Of a DNA stretch of 64,000 nt, positions 47,478 to 56,386 are shown piece by piece (the first letter of the stretch is position 1; each line of letters starts with the position of its first letter). The notes under the pieces were generated by a model that made no database searches, had not been told where the DNA came from, and saw nothing but the letters and a program-made list of their open reading frames with translations. Location of the stretch: assembly GCF_013410565.1 (NCBI RefSeq), contig NZ_JACCFO010000001.1, positions 1 to 64,000 of the forward strand, given 5' to 3'. Both the position numbers and the translations under genes were made by a program. The stretch is from Streptomonospora nanhaiensis. GTDB lineage: Bacteria; Actinomycetota; Actinomycetes; Streptosporangiales; Streptosporangiaceae.

Positions 47478-47533
47478 ACCGGCACCGGGCCGCCCGCGCG
47501 GCCGACACGGACCCCGGCCGCACGGCCGGAGGA

Positions 47534-47592
47534 GGGGCGGCGCCGGTCCGGCCGCGCGGCGTGGGGGCGCGCGGCCGGACCGGCGCCGCCCC
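47534..47592. terminator. 24-bp perfect hairpin between convergent operons
   Basis: 47534-47557 pairs exactly with 47569-47592 around an 11-base loop, between the DUF1445 gene (plus) and the PhoD-like gene (minus). Confidence 0.85.
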
Positions 47593-47599
47593 CACACGA

Positions 47600-50521
47600 T
47601 CAGTCGGTGAGCCGGTGGCGCGCCAGTTCGCGCACCTTGGGGCGCGGCGACTCGTTGGGCGTCAGCCGCTTCACCGTGGCCTTGACGATGGGGGAGTGCG
47701 ACCACACGACCTCGGCCCGGCGGCCGTCGAGCGACAGGGTGGCCAGGGAGTTGTCGTACCAGGGGCCGCCGTCGAGGCGCCAGTCGACCGCGGGCGGGCG
47801 CACCCCGGCCGCCCGCGCCATCCACCCGCCGATCACCCCGGTGATGCCGCGCACGCTCAACCAGGTCATGCGGCGCAGCATCGGCGGCATCCAGTTGCAC
47901 GTGGGCGAGCACACCAGTTGCGCGATGCGGGTGCCCCCGGGCCGGTCGCCGTCGGGCGTGCGGGCGCGCGCCAGGTAGGAGAAGTGGACGTCGCCGCCGA
48001 GGAACAGCACGCTGGCGGGCGGCGCGCCGCGCTCACCGGCGGCCACGCGCAGCACGGAGTCGGTGATGGAGCGGAAGGAGTTCTGGAAGGCGGCCCAGTG
48101 CTCCAGGTCGACGCCCTGGCGGAGGGTCTCGCCGGGGCCGCGCAGGGCCGAGCCCCACGCGCCCGCGCACACGGCCTCGTTCCAGGCTTCGAGGTGGTGC
48201 ACGCCCTTGGGCAGCAGGAACGGCAGGGTGCTGGCGATGACCAGGTGGTCGACGTCGCCGGTGAGCTGGTCGTCGAGCCAGGCGGCGCTGCGGGGGTCGA
48301 GCATGCTGCGGTCGGTGTCGTCCTCGACGACGCGGCCGCAGCGGGTGTCGACCATCAGCAGGCGGTTGCGGCCGATGTCGAAGCGGAAGCTCCAGCGGTA
48401 GCTGTCGGGTTCGCGGTGGGCGCGCCAGGCGAAGTCGTCCACGACCGGGGCGGCGTCCCCGCCGGCGGGCGCGGCGGCGGGGCTTTGGGCCGCCCGCGCT
48501 CCCTCCGGCGCCGGCGCGGGGGCGGCAGAGGCGGGGCGGTCGGCGGGCACGGCCTCCTGGACGCCCGCGCCGCCGTCGTCGGCGACGCGCTCCTCGGCGC
48601 GCGCGTCCCCGCCGGAGGTCGGCGCGCCCGGTGCCGGCGCCACCTGGGGGACGGGCGCGGTGGGGTCGTCGGGCGCGGCCACGGCGCCGGCGGGAACGCC
48701 ACCAAGCGGCTCCTCAGCGTCCCCGGCGCCCGGGGCCTCGGGCAGGTGGGGGAGGAGGGCCGTGGGCGCGTCGTCGCCGCCCTCGGCGGCGGGCGGCGCG
48801 CCCACGCCTCCGGGGACCTGCGGGAGAGGAGCGGCCGGCGGGACGGGACCGCCCGGACCGGGTTCGGCGGCGCCGTCGGCGGCCGGGGCACCGGCGGCCG
48901 GTTCCTCCGGGGCCTCCTGGGGCTCTACGATCTCCGCGCCGTCCTCACCCTCGGGAAGCCGGGGGAGCGCCGCGGTCGGCGGAACGGCGCCGGCGGCGCC
49001 GTCGTCAGCGGCGGGAACGTCAGGGGTGTCAGGGGCGTCAGGGGAAGCGGTGTCGGGGCCGGGTGCGGCCGAGGGGGCGGCCTGCTCGTCGGGGCTCCCG
49101 GGCGCGGTCTCGACGCGTTCGCCGGTGTCGCCGGTGTCGCGTTCGTGGGGGAGCGGCGGGACGAGGGCGGTCGGTTCGTCGTCGGCGGACTCGGCGCCGC
49201 CCCCGCTGTCGGCGGGAGGGCTGTCCGGTTCGTCCGCCAGGTGGGGGATGAGCGCGGTGGGCTGGTCGTCGGAGTCGGAGTCGGGGCCGGCGGCGTCGGC
49301 CGCGGCCCTGCGGGCGGCGTCCGCGTCGTCGGTTCCGCCGGTACGGCTCTCACTGCCGCCGCCCTCACCACGGGCACCGCCGGCACCGCTTGCGTCGTCC
49401 ACCCGCGTTCCCGGGACTTCCGACGACACGGGGGCCGCGGCAGCGGCCGTGCCCTCGGCTCCGGACGGCCGGCCGTCCACCGGTGCGCCGGCGACCGCCG
49501 CCGCTCCCGGCGCCGACTCCACCGCCGCCGCGCCGCCCGACTGAAGGACCTGGCGCAGGACGGGATCGGCCGCGCGCAGCTCCGGCGAGAGGTTGCCCAG
49601 ATGCTGGTAGATCCAGTAGGCGCCCAGCCCGGCGGTGATGCGGCGCTGCCACCAGGGGTTGCCGGCCATCTTGCGGCGCCACGCGCCCGAGGTGTTCCAG
49701 TCGTCGCGGATGTCGTGGTCGTCGAACAGCATCAGGGTGGGCACGGTCGACAGCAGCCACCGGATGTCGGGGTCCGACCACGCCTGGCGGTACAGCTCGG
49801 CGTACTCCTCGAACGACACGACCTCGCCGTCGGGCGGGGTGGGGCCGGTGTCGCGCACGCGCGCGTCGGCGCGGCGGCGGCGCAGGTAGTCCTTCATCTC
49901 GGGCTGGAGTTCGTCGGCGTAGACCTGGTCGCCGATGAGCAGCAGCAGCGAGGGCTCGGCCTCCTCGTCGCCGGGTGCCTGGGCGGTCATGGCGCCCCGC
50001 ACGGTCCGCTCCATGCTCTGCGCGGCCCGGCCCCTGGCGGTGCCCGGGGAATCGGCGGCCGCCGAGGGGCCGGCCGCGGCCCGCCGGGCGGCGGCCAGCC
50101 GCAGCGCGTAGGCGCGCAGCATGTCGACCCCGTAGCGCAGCACCGCCCGCTTGGAGTGGTCGGTGGGGGTGTGGCAGGAGCCGAACAGCATGCGGGTGGG
50201 CGACCCGGGGTCCAGGGTGGTGACCAGACTCGGCGGATGGGCGGCCCCGGGTGCGGTGGCGCGGTCGGTCCGCGCCAGGGGCCACACCACCTCGCCGTCG
50301 AGCCGCACGGTGTAGGGCAGCGCGGCGCCGCGCGGCAGGCCGCGCAGGTCGCACAGCGCGTAGTGGTGGCCGTGCACGGTGAACGTGCGGGCGTGGGCGG
50401 TGTGCTCTCCGGCCGCGACCGTGACGCGGCAGGGCGCATCGGTCTCGACCCAGATGGTCGCCGTCGTGTCCGTGACGTGCCGCAGCATCGGGCCGAGACG
50501 CAGACCGGTGGCCACTGTCAC
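47600..50521 (-). CDS. PhoD-like metallophosphatase with a large repeat-bearing insert
   Basis: A 973-residue protein; a normal member is ~550-600. An N-terminal Ig-like domain (~1-105) precedes the catalytic core, whose halves are separated: residues ~110-325 carry GSCHTPTDHS, LLIGDQVYADE and FDDHDIRDDWN, and ~690-973 carry FRFDIGRNRLLMVDTR, FLGGDVHFSY and a final strand region. Between them, about 350 residues are Pro/Ala/Asp/Glu-rich and disordered-looking, holding six PTALxPxLP-type repeats. No Tat or Sec signal is visible, so unlike classical PhoD it appears cytoplasmic. GTG 50521 is chosen; GTG 50515 is possible. Confidence 0.9.
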   Translation of the reverse strand: MTVATGLRLGPMLRHVTDTTATIWVETDAPCRVTVAAGEHTAHARTFTVHGHHYALCDLRGLPRGAALPYTVRLDGEVVWPLARTDRATAPGAAHPPSLVTTLDPGSPTRMLFGSCHTPTDHSKRAVLRYGVDMLRAYALRLAAARRAAAGPSAAADSPGTARGRAAQSMERTVRGAMTAQAPGDEEAEPSLLLLIGDQVYADELQPEMKDYLRRRRADARVRDTGPTPPDGEVVSFEEYAELYRQAWSDPDIRWLLSTVPTLMLFDDHDIRDDWNTSGAWRRKMAGNPWWQRRITAGLGAYWIYQHLGNLSPELRAADPVLRQVLQSGGAAAVESAPGAAAVAGAPVDGRPSGAEGTAAAAAPVSSEVPGTRVDDASGAGGARGEGGGSESRTGGTDDADAARRAAADAAGPDSDSDDQPTALIPHLADEPDSPPADSGGGAESADDEPTALVPPLPHERDTGDTGERVETAPGSPDEQAAPSAAPGPDTASPDAPDTPDVPAADDGAAGAVPPTAALPRLPEGEDGAEIVEPQEAPEEPAAGAPAADGAAEPGPGGPVPPAAPLPQVPGGVGAPPAAEGGDDAPTALLPHLPEAPGAGDAEEPLGGVPAGAVAAPDDPTAPVPQVAPAPGAPTSGGDARAEERVADDGGAGVQEAVPADRPASAAPAPAPEGARAAQSPAAAPAGGDAAPVVDDFAWRAHREPDSYRWSFRFDIGRNRLLMVDTRCGRVVEDDTDRSMLDPRSAAWLDDQLTGDVDHLVIASTLPFLLPKGVHHLEAWNEAVCAGAWGSALRGPGETLRQGVDLEHWAAFQNSFRSITDSVLRVAAGERGAPPASVLFLGGDVHFSYLARARTPDGDRPGGTRIAQLVCSPTCNWMPPMLRRMTWLSVRGITGVIGGWMARAAGVRPPAVDWRLDGGPWYDNSLATLSLDGRRAEVVWSHSPIVKATVKRLTPNESPRPKVRELARHRLTD
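48640..49275 (-). repeat. Six degenerate (D/E)-x-PTALxPxLP repeats inside the PhoD-like protein
   Basis: Reading along the protein: DDQPTALIPHL, DDEPTALVPPLP, PPTAALPRLP, PPAAPLPQVP, DDAPTALLPHLP and DDPTAPVPQV, spaced by 30-70 acidic, Pro/Ala-rich residues. The acidic residues before a Thr resemble phospho-threonine peptide sites bound by FHA domains; that comparison is speculative. Confidence 0.75.
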
Positions 50522-50780
50522 CCCCTGGTAGCCGTGGTGCCGGGGCGGGTGCTCCCGCTTCCGGCCTTACGCACTGAGTATGGCCGCCGGACGTTACGGG
50601 ACGCACCTTCGATACGGGGCCTGTGGACGGCGGCCGGGCGACCCGCCGGGCCGCGGGCCGGGCGGCCGGCCGGTGGCCCGGAGGGTCGCCGGTGGGCCCG
50701 GCCACCGGGCCGGCCACGGCGCGGACGGTCGGCACCTGCGGATGGTTGAAGGGCACGGCAACGTGGGTAATCGTTGCCGC

Positions 50781-51194
50781 ATGCGGACAAAACTTCTCGA
50801 CCTGCACACGGGCGGGTCGGAGAGCATCACGGACCTGACCGGCATGTGCCGCGACTTCGTCGCCGAGACGGGCGGCGACGGCCTGCTGCACGTCTTCGTG
50901 CCGCACGCCACAGCCGGTGTGGCCATCATCGAGCTGGGGGCCGGGTCCGACGACGACCTCCTGGCGGCCCTGCGCGACCTGCTGCCGCCCGACGACCGGT
51001 GGCGGCACAAGCACGGCTCGCGCGGACACGGCCGCGACCACGTGATGCCGGCGTTCATCCCGCCCTACGCCACCGTTCCGGTGGTGGGCGGCCGTGTCGA
51101 GCTGGGCACCTGGCAGTCGATCGCCCTGGTGGACCTCAACGGTGACAATCCGGACCGCCAAGTCCGCCTCTCGTTCTTGACGGGCGCCGCATAG
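50781..51194 (+). CDS. yjbQ: YjbQ/UPF0047 family protein
   Basis: A 137-residue protein of the YjbQ family. HATAGVAIIE, the KHGSRGHGRDH histidine stretch and TWQSIALVDLNG are diagnostic. Family members have weak thiamine-phosphate synthase activity; the physiological role is unclear. ATG 50781 is supported by the family start (TKLLDLHT). Confidence 0.9.
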   Translation: MRTKLLDLHTGGSESITDLTGMCRDFVAETGGDGLLHVFVPHATAGVAIIELGAGSDDDLLAALRDLLPPDDRWRHKHGSRGHGRDHVMPAFIPPYATVPVVGGRVELGTWQSIALVDLNGDNPDRQVRLSFLTGAA

Positions 51195-51377
51195 CGGCCA
51201 GGATGGTAGGAGCGGTACACAGCAGGGCACATGCGCGTTGACGGATCAGGTCCCCAGCGTGTGAACTTAGCCCTCAACAGCGGGTCGCCCCGGTGGACGG
51301 GACCGCGCCCGGCCGGTCCGCCGCTGTACAGAAGCGCGGACGGCCAGAGATTGAAGAACTTGTGGAGGAGGACTTTC

Positions 51378-51809
51378 GTGAGCGCGACCGCGGGTCAGGC
51401 ACAAAGTGAACGTGGCCTGGCCGATCGACTCGGGTTCAAACCGGGTCAGGTGGTGCAGGAGTTCAGGTTCGACGACGACGTGGACGAGAAGCTCCGTGCG
51501 TCGATCGTCGAGTGCACCGGCGAAGAGTTGGCCGATGAGGACTACGACGGCGTCGTGGACGCCGCGCTGCTGTGGTGGCGCAGCGACGAGGAGGACGACC
51601 TCACCGACGTCCTCGTCGACGTGCTCGGCGCGGTCGAGGGCGGCGGCATCATCCTGGTGCTGACCCCCAAGCCGGGCCGGGAGGGACACGTCGCGCCGAG
51701 CGACGTCGCCGAGGCGGCCACCACCGCGGGCCTGTCCCAGACCAGCGCCGTCAGTGCCGGCCCTGACTGGTCGGGCACCCGGCTCGTCGCACCGAAGATG
51801 CAGCGCTAG
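51378..51809 (+). CDS. DUF3052 family protein
   Basis: A 143-residue acidic protein matching the actinobacterial DUF3052 pattern: LADRLGFKPGQVVQEFRFDD, WWRSDEEDDLTDVLVD, VLTPKPGREGHV and WSGTRLVAPK. Function unknown. GTG 51378 has a strong GGAGGAGGA site. The peroxiredoxin gene follows on the same strand. Confidence 0.88.
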   Translation: MSATAGQAQSERGLADRLGFKPGQVVQEFRFDDDVDEKLRASIVECTGEELADEDYDGVVDAALLWWRSDEEDDLTDVLVDVLGAVEGGGIILVLTPKPGREGHVAPSDVAEAATTAGLSQTSAVSAGPDWSGTRLVAPKMQR

Positions 51810-51955
51810 CCCGCACCGTCCGACCCTGGACGGCCTTGCCGTGAGCGGTCTTGCCCTAGGGTGGACCGCGGTGGGAGTGCCGTCCGCTGGCAGAGGCGGG
51901 CGGCACCCGTGGAATGCCCGCAAGCCGACCGCCCGCAGGCAGGGAAGGAAGCCGC

Positions 51956-52417
51956 ATGCCGATCGAACCCGGCCAGCCCGCGCCCGACTTCGAACTCGCC
52001 GACCAGCACGGCCAGACCGTGCGGCTCGCGGACTTCCGCGGCCGCAAGAACGTCGTGCTGGTGTTCTACCCCCTGGCGTTCTCGGGCGTGTGCGAGGGCG
52101 AGATGTGCGCGCTGCGCGACAACATCTCCGAACTGGAGAACGAGGACGTGCAGCTGCTCACGGTGTCGGTGGACTCCATGTTCACCCACCGCGCCTGGGC
52201 CGACCGCGAAAACCTCACCTACCCCCTCCTGTCGGACTTCTGGCCGCACGGCGCGACCGCGCAGGCCTACGGCGTCTTCGACGACAAGCGCGGCGTGGCG
52301 GTGCGCGGCACCTTCCTCATCGACAAGGAAGGCGTGGTCCGCTGGTCGGTCGTCAACCCGATCTCGCAGCCCCGCGACATCGACGACTACCGCAAGGCCT
52401 TGGCCGCCCTCGCCTGA
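51956..52417 (+). CDS. AhpE-like peroxiredoxin
   Basis: A 153-residue thioredoxin-fold peroxidase. The peroxidatic Cys is in YPLAFSGVCEGEMC, with a second Cys five residues on; Mycobacterium AhpE has a similar site. LADFRGRKNVVLVF and the C-terminal RGTFLIDKEGVVRWSVVNP are typical. ATG 51956 has a GGAAGGAAG site. It should reduce peroxides with thiol or mycothiol partners. Confidence 0.9.
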   Translation: MPIEPGQPAPDFELADQHGQTVRLADFRGRKNVVLVFYPLAFSGVCEGEMCALRDNISELENEDVQLLTVSVDSMFTHRAWADRENLTYPLLSDFWPHGATAQAYGVFDDKRGVAVRGTFLIDKEGVVRWSVVNPISQPRDIDDYRKALAALA

Positions 52418-52485
52418 CCCGCCGCCACCGCCACCCACCGAAGACCCGGTACAATCTCCGTTCACCGGGTCTCACCACGACATCC

Positions 52486-52559
52486 GGGCGTGTAGCTCAG
52501 TTGGTCAGAGCCCCCGCCTTACAAGCGGGTGGTCGGAGGTTCGAGTCCTCTCGCGCCCA
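52486..52559 (+). tRNA. tRNA-Val (anticodon TAC)
   Basis: A 74-base cloverleaf: acceptor GGGCGTG pairs with CGCGCCC (one G-U), the D arm is TAGCTCAGTTGGTCAGAGC, the anticodon stem CCCGC/GCGGG holds CTTACAA (anticodon TAC), and the T arm has GGTTCGAGTCC. CCA is not encoded. Confidence 0.95.
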
Positions 52560-52609
52560 CGCTTCCTGAACACAGAAGACGCCCCCCGGCCTGCGGACTC
52601 ACCTTCTAG

Positions 52610-53897
52610 CGGTCGTCGCAACACCCTGAGCCAGGGGATGCGATGGGGTTCGAGATCCGCAAGGACAGAGGGCCACAGGGCCGCAAGAAGCTAGAGCGGG
52701 AGCGGGCGGAATACTTCCGGCTCATGGAGTCGGGGTACAGCAGTCAGGCAGCTTGCCGGATCGTCGGCGTCAATCGGCGAACCGGCAAGCGGTGGAGGAA
52801 CGGGACCAACCCGACCAGCGGCCGTCCAGGGGCGCCTCCGGTTACGGAGGCGCCCCGACCTTCGCTTTTGTCGGGGCGGTACCTGAACGAGTCCGACCGA
52901 ATCCACATCGCCGACCGACTCCGCGAGGGCGCGTCGTTGCGGACGATCGCTGCTGAACTGGGCCGCAGTCCCTCGACGATCAGCCGGGAGGTTCGCCGCA
53001 ACCGCACCGAGGGCGCCCGCAACGACTGGCACTACCGGCCGCACGCCGCCCAGGCCCGCGCCAACCAGCGTCGAGCCCGGCCCAAGCCCGGCAAGCTGGT
53101 GGCCAACCCCGAACTGCGCGGCATAGTCCAGTCCTGGCTGGAGATGAAATGGAGCCCAGAGCAGATCAGCCAGATGCTGCGGCGCCGCTTCCCCGACCGA
53201 CCGGACCTGCGCGTGTGCCACGAGACCATCTACCAAGCCCTCTACGTCCAGGGCCGCGGTGAGCTGCGCCGCGAACTCATCCGAGCGCTGCGCACCGGCC
53301 GCGCCTACCGCAAGCCGCGCCGCCAGGCGCAACAGCGGCAACCGCGCTATGCCACCCCGATGGTAATGATCAGCGAGCGGCCGGCCGAAGTCGCCGACCG
53401 CGCCGTCCCGGGCCACTGGGAGGGCGACTTGATCATCGGCAAGAACCATCTGTCGCAGATAGGCACCCTGGTAGAGCGCACCACCCGCTACGTCTTGCTG
53501 GTCCACCTGCCCACCGACCGGACCGCCGAGACCGTCCGCGACGCCCTGGTCACCACCATGCGCACCCTGCCCACCCAGCTGAAACGTTCGCTCACCTGGG
53601 ACCAGGGGTCAGAGCTGGGCCTGCACTACGAGTTCACCATGGCCACCGACATGCCCGTCTACTTCTGCGATCCTCACTCGCCTTGGCAGCGCGGCAGCAA
53701 CGAGAACACCAACGGCCTGCTGCGCCAGTACTTCCCACGCGGCACCGACCTGTCCGTCCTCACCCGCGATGACCTGGACACCGTTGCTGCCGAACTCAAC
53801 GCCAGACCGCGAAAAACGCTCGGCTGGGAGACCCCGGCCGAGCGTCTCGCTAGGCTCCTAGCGACAGCCAATTGATCAACCGGTGTTGCGACGACCG
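52610..53897 (+). mobile_element. IS30-family insertion sequence
   Basis: A 1288-bp element bounded by perfect 16-bp inverted repeats (CGGTCGTCGCAACACC at 52610-52625 and its complement at 53882-53897). No target duplication is obvious. Left flank: 50 bases to tRNA-Val. Right flank: a truncated regulator, so the insertion or a later IS-linked deletion removed the end of that gene. Confidence 0.88.
52643..53875 (+). CDS. IS30-family transposase
   Basis: A 410-residue, apparently intact DDE transposase. N-terminal HTH regions include RLREGASLRTIAAELGRSPS followed by TISREVRRN; the catalytic triad is in GHWEGDLIIGK, LTWDQGSELG and NENTNGLLRQYFP. LMESGYSSQAACRIVGVNRRT at the start is an extra HTH typical of actinobacterial members. 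ATG 52643 is used; an in-frame ATG lies six bases upstream at 52637. Confidence 0.93.
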   Translation: MGFEIRKDRGPQGRKKLERERAEYFRLMESGYSSQAACRIVGVNRRTGKRWRNGTNPTSGRPGAPPVTEAPRPSLLSGRYLNESDRIHIADRLREGASLRTIAAELGRSPSTISREVRRNRTEGARNDWHYRPHAAQARANQRRARPKPGKLVANPELRGIVQSWLEMKWSPEQISQMLRRRFPDRPDLRVCHETIYQALYVQGRGELRRELIRALRTGRAYRKPRRQAQQRQPRYATPMVMISERPAEVADRAVPGHWEGDLIIGKNHLSQIGTLVERTTRYVLLVHLPTDRTAETVRDALVTTMRTLPTQLKRSLTWDQGSELGLHYEFTMATDMPVYFCDPHSPWQRGSNENTNGLLRQYFPRGTDLSVLTRDDLDTVAAELNARPRKTLGWETPAERLARLLATAN

Positions 53898-54278
53898 GTC
53901 GAATACGCCCCGCACACGGTGCCGCAGCCGGGCGGGCAGCACCCGTTCCAGCTTGGCCAGCGCGCGCACCGAGGTCTCGGCGATCCCGGCCACCGTGCCG
54001 GTCGCGGCGGTGCGCAGGCCGACGGCGACGGCCACGGCCTCCTCGTCGTCCAGCAGGAGGGGCGGCAGATCGGAGCCGGGGCCCAGCCGGTACCCCGGGG
54101 CGCCGGCCCTGGCGTGCACCGGGTAGCCCAGGGCGCGCAGCCGCTCCACGTCCCGGCGCACGGTACGCGGGGTCACGCCCAGGCGTTCGGCGAGTTCGGG
54201 GCCTGACCAGTCGCGGTGGGCCTGGAGCAGGGAGAGCAGACGCAGCAGGCGGGCGGAGGTTTCCAGCATGAGTTTCAT
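53898..54278 (-). pseudogene. Truncated DeoR/YafY-type (HTH-WYL) regulator
   Basis: About 127 codons remain: a winged HTH ([20 protein letters not shown]) and the following AVGLRTAATGTVAGIAE helix region. The WYL domain expected after LPARLRHRVRGVFD is absent; from 53897 on the frame runs into the IS30 inverted repeat and stops at 53850. No remnant of the WYL part is seen beyond the element. It is divergent from the epoxide hydrolase gene, which it presumably controlled. Translation may start at 54278 or three codons later. Confidence 0.85.
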
Positions 54279-54332
54279 TCTGCGCCAGAGCTAGGACTGG
54301 ACCTGACCTAACGGCTGCCTAGCGTTGCCGCC

Positions 54333-55438
54333 ATGACGAACGAGATCCGTCCCTTCCGCATCGATGTCCCCCAGGCAGACCTGGACGACCTGCGCGACCG
54401 GCTGGCCCGCACCCGGTGGCCGCGGGGAGCGGGGAGCGCGACGAGAAGGACTGGAGCCGCGGTGTGCCCGTCTCCTACCTGCGCGAGCTGGCCGCCTACT
54501 GGGCCGACGGCTACGACTGGCGCGCGTGGGAGGCCCGCCTCAACGCCTACCCGCAGTTCACAACCGAGATCGACGGGCAGCGCGTGCACTTCCTGCACGT
54601 CCGTTCGCAGTCCCCGGACCTCACCCACGGCTGGCCCGGCTCGGTCGTGGAGTTCCTCGACCTGATCGAGCCGCTGTCGCGCGACTTCCACCTGGTCATC
54701 CCGTCGATACCCGGGTTCGGATTCTCCGGGCCCACCACGGAGGCGGGCTGGACGAGCAGGCGGATCGCCCGAGCGTGGGCCGAGCTGATGCGTCGGCTGG
54801 GCTACGAGCGGTTCGGCGCGCAGGGCGGCGACTTCGGCGGCGGCATCTCCCGCGCCCTGGGCCTGCTCGCTCCGGACAACGTGGTCGCGGTGCACGTCAA
54901 CGGCGGCACGACGTACCCCAGCGCGGCCGAGGACGACCCCACCCTGACCGACCGCGAACGGGCCCGGGTGCGGCGGATGGCCGAGTTCATGAACGAGGCC
55001 GGCGGCTACATCGCCATCCAGTCCACCCGCCCCCGCACCCTGGCCTACGGCCTCACCGACTCGCCCGCCGGGCAACTGGCCTGGATCGTCGACAAGATCC
55101 GCGACATGACCGACCTCGCCAAGGAACTGCCGCACGAGGCGGTCGACCGCGACCTCCTGCTCAGCGACGTCTCGGTCTACTGGTTCACCGGCACGGCCGC
55201 CTCCTCGGCGGAGTTGTACTACGAGGACGGACAGGCCTGGGACGAGGAGGAGTCCTCACCGGTCCCCACGGGGGTCAGCCTGTTCACCGTCCAGGACATC
55301 GCCCTGCGCCGCGACGAGGAGCGCGTCAACAACATCACCTTCTGGGCCGACCACGACCGAGGCGGCCACTTCGCGGCCATGGAGGCCCCCGACCTGCTCC
55401 TCGCCGACATCCGGGAGTTCTTCGGCCGCTACCGCTGA
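54333..55438 (+). pseudogene. Epoxide hydrolase with a frameshift near its start
   Basis: The first ~30 codons (MTNEIRPFRIDVPQADLDD, then LRDRLARTRWP) give the start of an EHN-type epoxide hydrolase lid. The rest (GERDEKDWSRGVPVSYLREL onward) is in another frame; the switch falls near 54420-54440 in the repeated CGGGGAG sequence. The downstream part is otherwise intact: nucleophile Asp in QGGDFGGG, PGFGFSGP oxyanion region and late His in DRGGHFAAME. A 340-residue fragment could start at GTG 54416 but lacks the N-terminal lid. A sequencing error in the repeat is possible. Confidence 0.8.
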
Positions 55439-55450
55439 CGCGTGCAAGGC

Positions 55451-55475
55451 GCCGGGCGGTGTGTCGCCGCCCGGC
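55451..55475 (+). terminator. Hairpin after the epoxide hydrolase gene
   Basis: A perfect 9-bp stem (GCCGGGCGG and its complement) with a 7-base loop, 13 bases after the stop codon and before the convergent VUT gene. Confidence 0.65.
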
Positions 55476-55511
55476 CGCAGGTGGTGTGGCGCAACCGGGG
55501 GTCGGCGGCGG

Positions 55512-56030
55512 TCAGCGGGCCTCCTCCAGGCGGGCTCGGCGGATGGCCAGGAGGGCGACGATGGCGGCGGCGGTCATCCAGGTCTTGCCGAGGACCTGGC
55601 CCGGCAGGTAGGCGAGGTCGCCGAACGCGAGCCACAGGAACAGGACGCTGTCGAGCAGCAGCCCGACGGCGTTGGACGCCGCCACCGCGATGATCAGGCC
55701 GCGGCGCCGCATTGGCGTATACACAGCGAGGTCCGCCAGTTCCGACAGCAGGAAGGCGGCAGCGGACGCGAGGGCGAGTTCGGGCGAGAACAGCGCGGAC
55801 AGCGCGGCCCCCATGGCGACAGCGGCCACCGACCAACGCCATGAGGTGGCGTCCTGCAGCAGATCGCGCAGAACCAGCGCGAGCCCGACAAGGTACACGC
55901 CGGCGGGCGCGGTGATGCCCGGCCACACCGGCAGCATGCCGACGTAGGCGACGGCGAGGTTCGACGCGACGACCGTCAAAGCGTAGGCGGACGCCAGAAC
56001 AAGCGGCCGGGCGGCTGAGCGGGGCGTCAT
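55512..56030 (-). CDS. VUT/YhhQ-family membrane transporter
   Basis: A 172-residue protein with five or six hydrophobic spans. VVASNLAVAYV, TAPAGVYLVGLALVLRDLLQD and SELADLAVYTPMRRRG fit the VUT (DUF165) family, whose YhhQ member imports queuosine precursors in E. coli. No queuosine genes are visible here, so the substrate is open. ATG 56030 has an AGAAGGAG site. Confidence 0.87.
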   Translation of the reverse strand: MTPRSAARPLVLASAYALTVVASNLAVAYVGMLPVWPGITAPAGVYLVGLALVLRDLLQDATSWRWSVAAVAMGAALSALFSPELALASAAAFLLSELADLAVYTPMRRRGLIIAVAASNAVGLLLDSVLFLWLAFGDLAYLPGQVLGKTWMTAAAIVALLAIRRARLEEAR

Positions 56031-56308
56031 GGGGCTCCTTCTGCGACTTCGGGCAAGCGCTAATGATAGGCAGCGCGGCGGCGGGCGGCGCGCGGGAAAG
56101 GGTGTGATTCCGGCGCCTGCCGCGTCGGCGCGGTCGGCCCCTGCGCCGGTGCGGGAGATCGTCCGGGGGTTCTCGAAGCCCTGGGCTGGGCCCCCGCTGC
56201 CGTTTCTGTCGTCCCCGCACTGGGCGGACTACCGGAAAAGGATGTGAGGCCCCGGTCGGCCGGCTGCTGGGAGTTGGCATTCCAGGGCTCCTCCGCCTCC
56301 GCGAGCAT

Positions 56309-56348
56309 GTAAAGCATTATTGACACCGTGTCGGGAACGCTTTACCTT
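56309..56348 (+). promoter_or_regulatory. Sigma70-type promoter with an overlapping dyad
   Basis: TTGACA at 56320-56325 and TACCTT at 56343-56348 are separated by 17 bp. GTAAAGC (56309-56315) and GCTTTAC (56339-56345) form an inverted repeat spanning the promoter, so a regulator bound there should block it. The XRE protein at 56789 is the likely ligand. The rest of 56031-56308 shows no gene. Confidence 0.65.
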
Positions 56349-56386
56349 CAAGGATGTCAGGTTTGTTTGACATGGAGGAGGCGGCG

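Noticed and set aside
49000-49300. CRISPR-like or tandem DNA repeat inside the PhoD-like gene
   Set aside because: The repetition is at protein level with variable spacing; the DNA units are not identical and no direct-repeat/spacer pattern exists.
52486-52625. Integrative element attached at tRNA-Val
   Set aside because: No integrase and no repeat of the tRNA 3' end is seen downstream; the neighbouring element is a simple IS30-type insertion.
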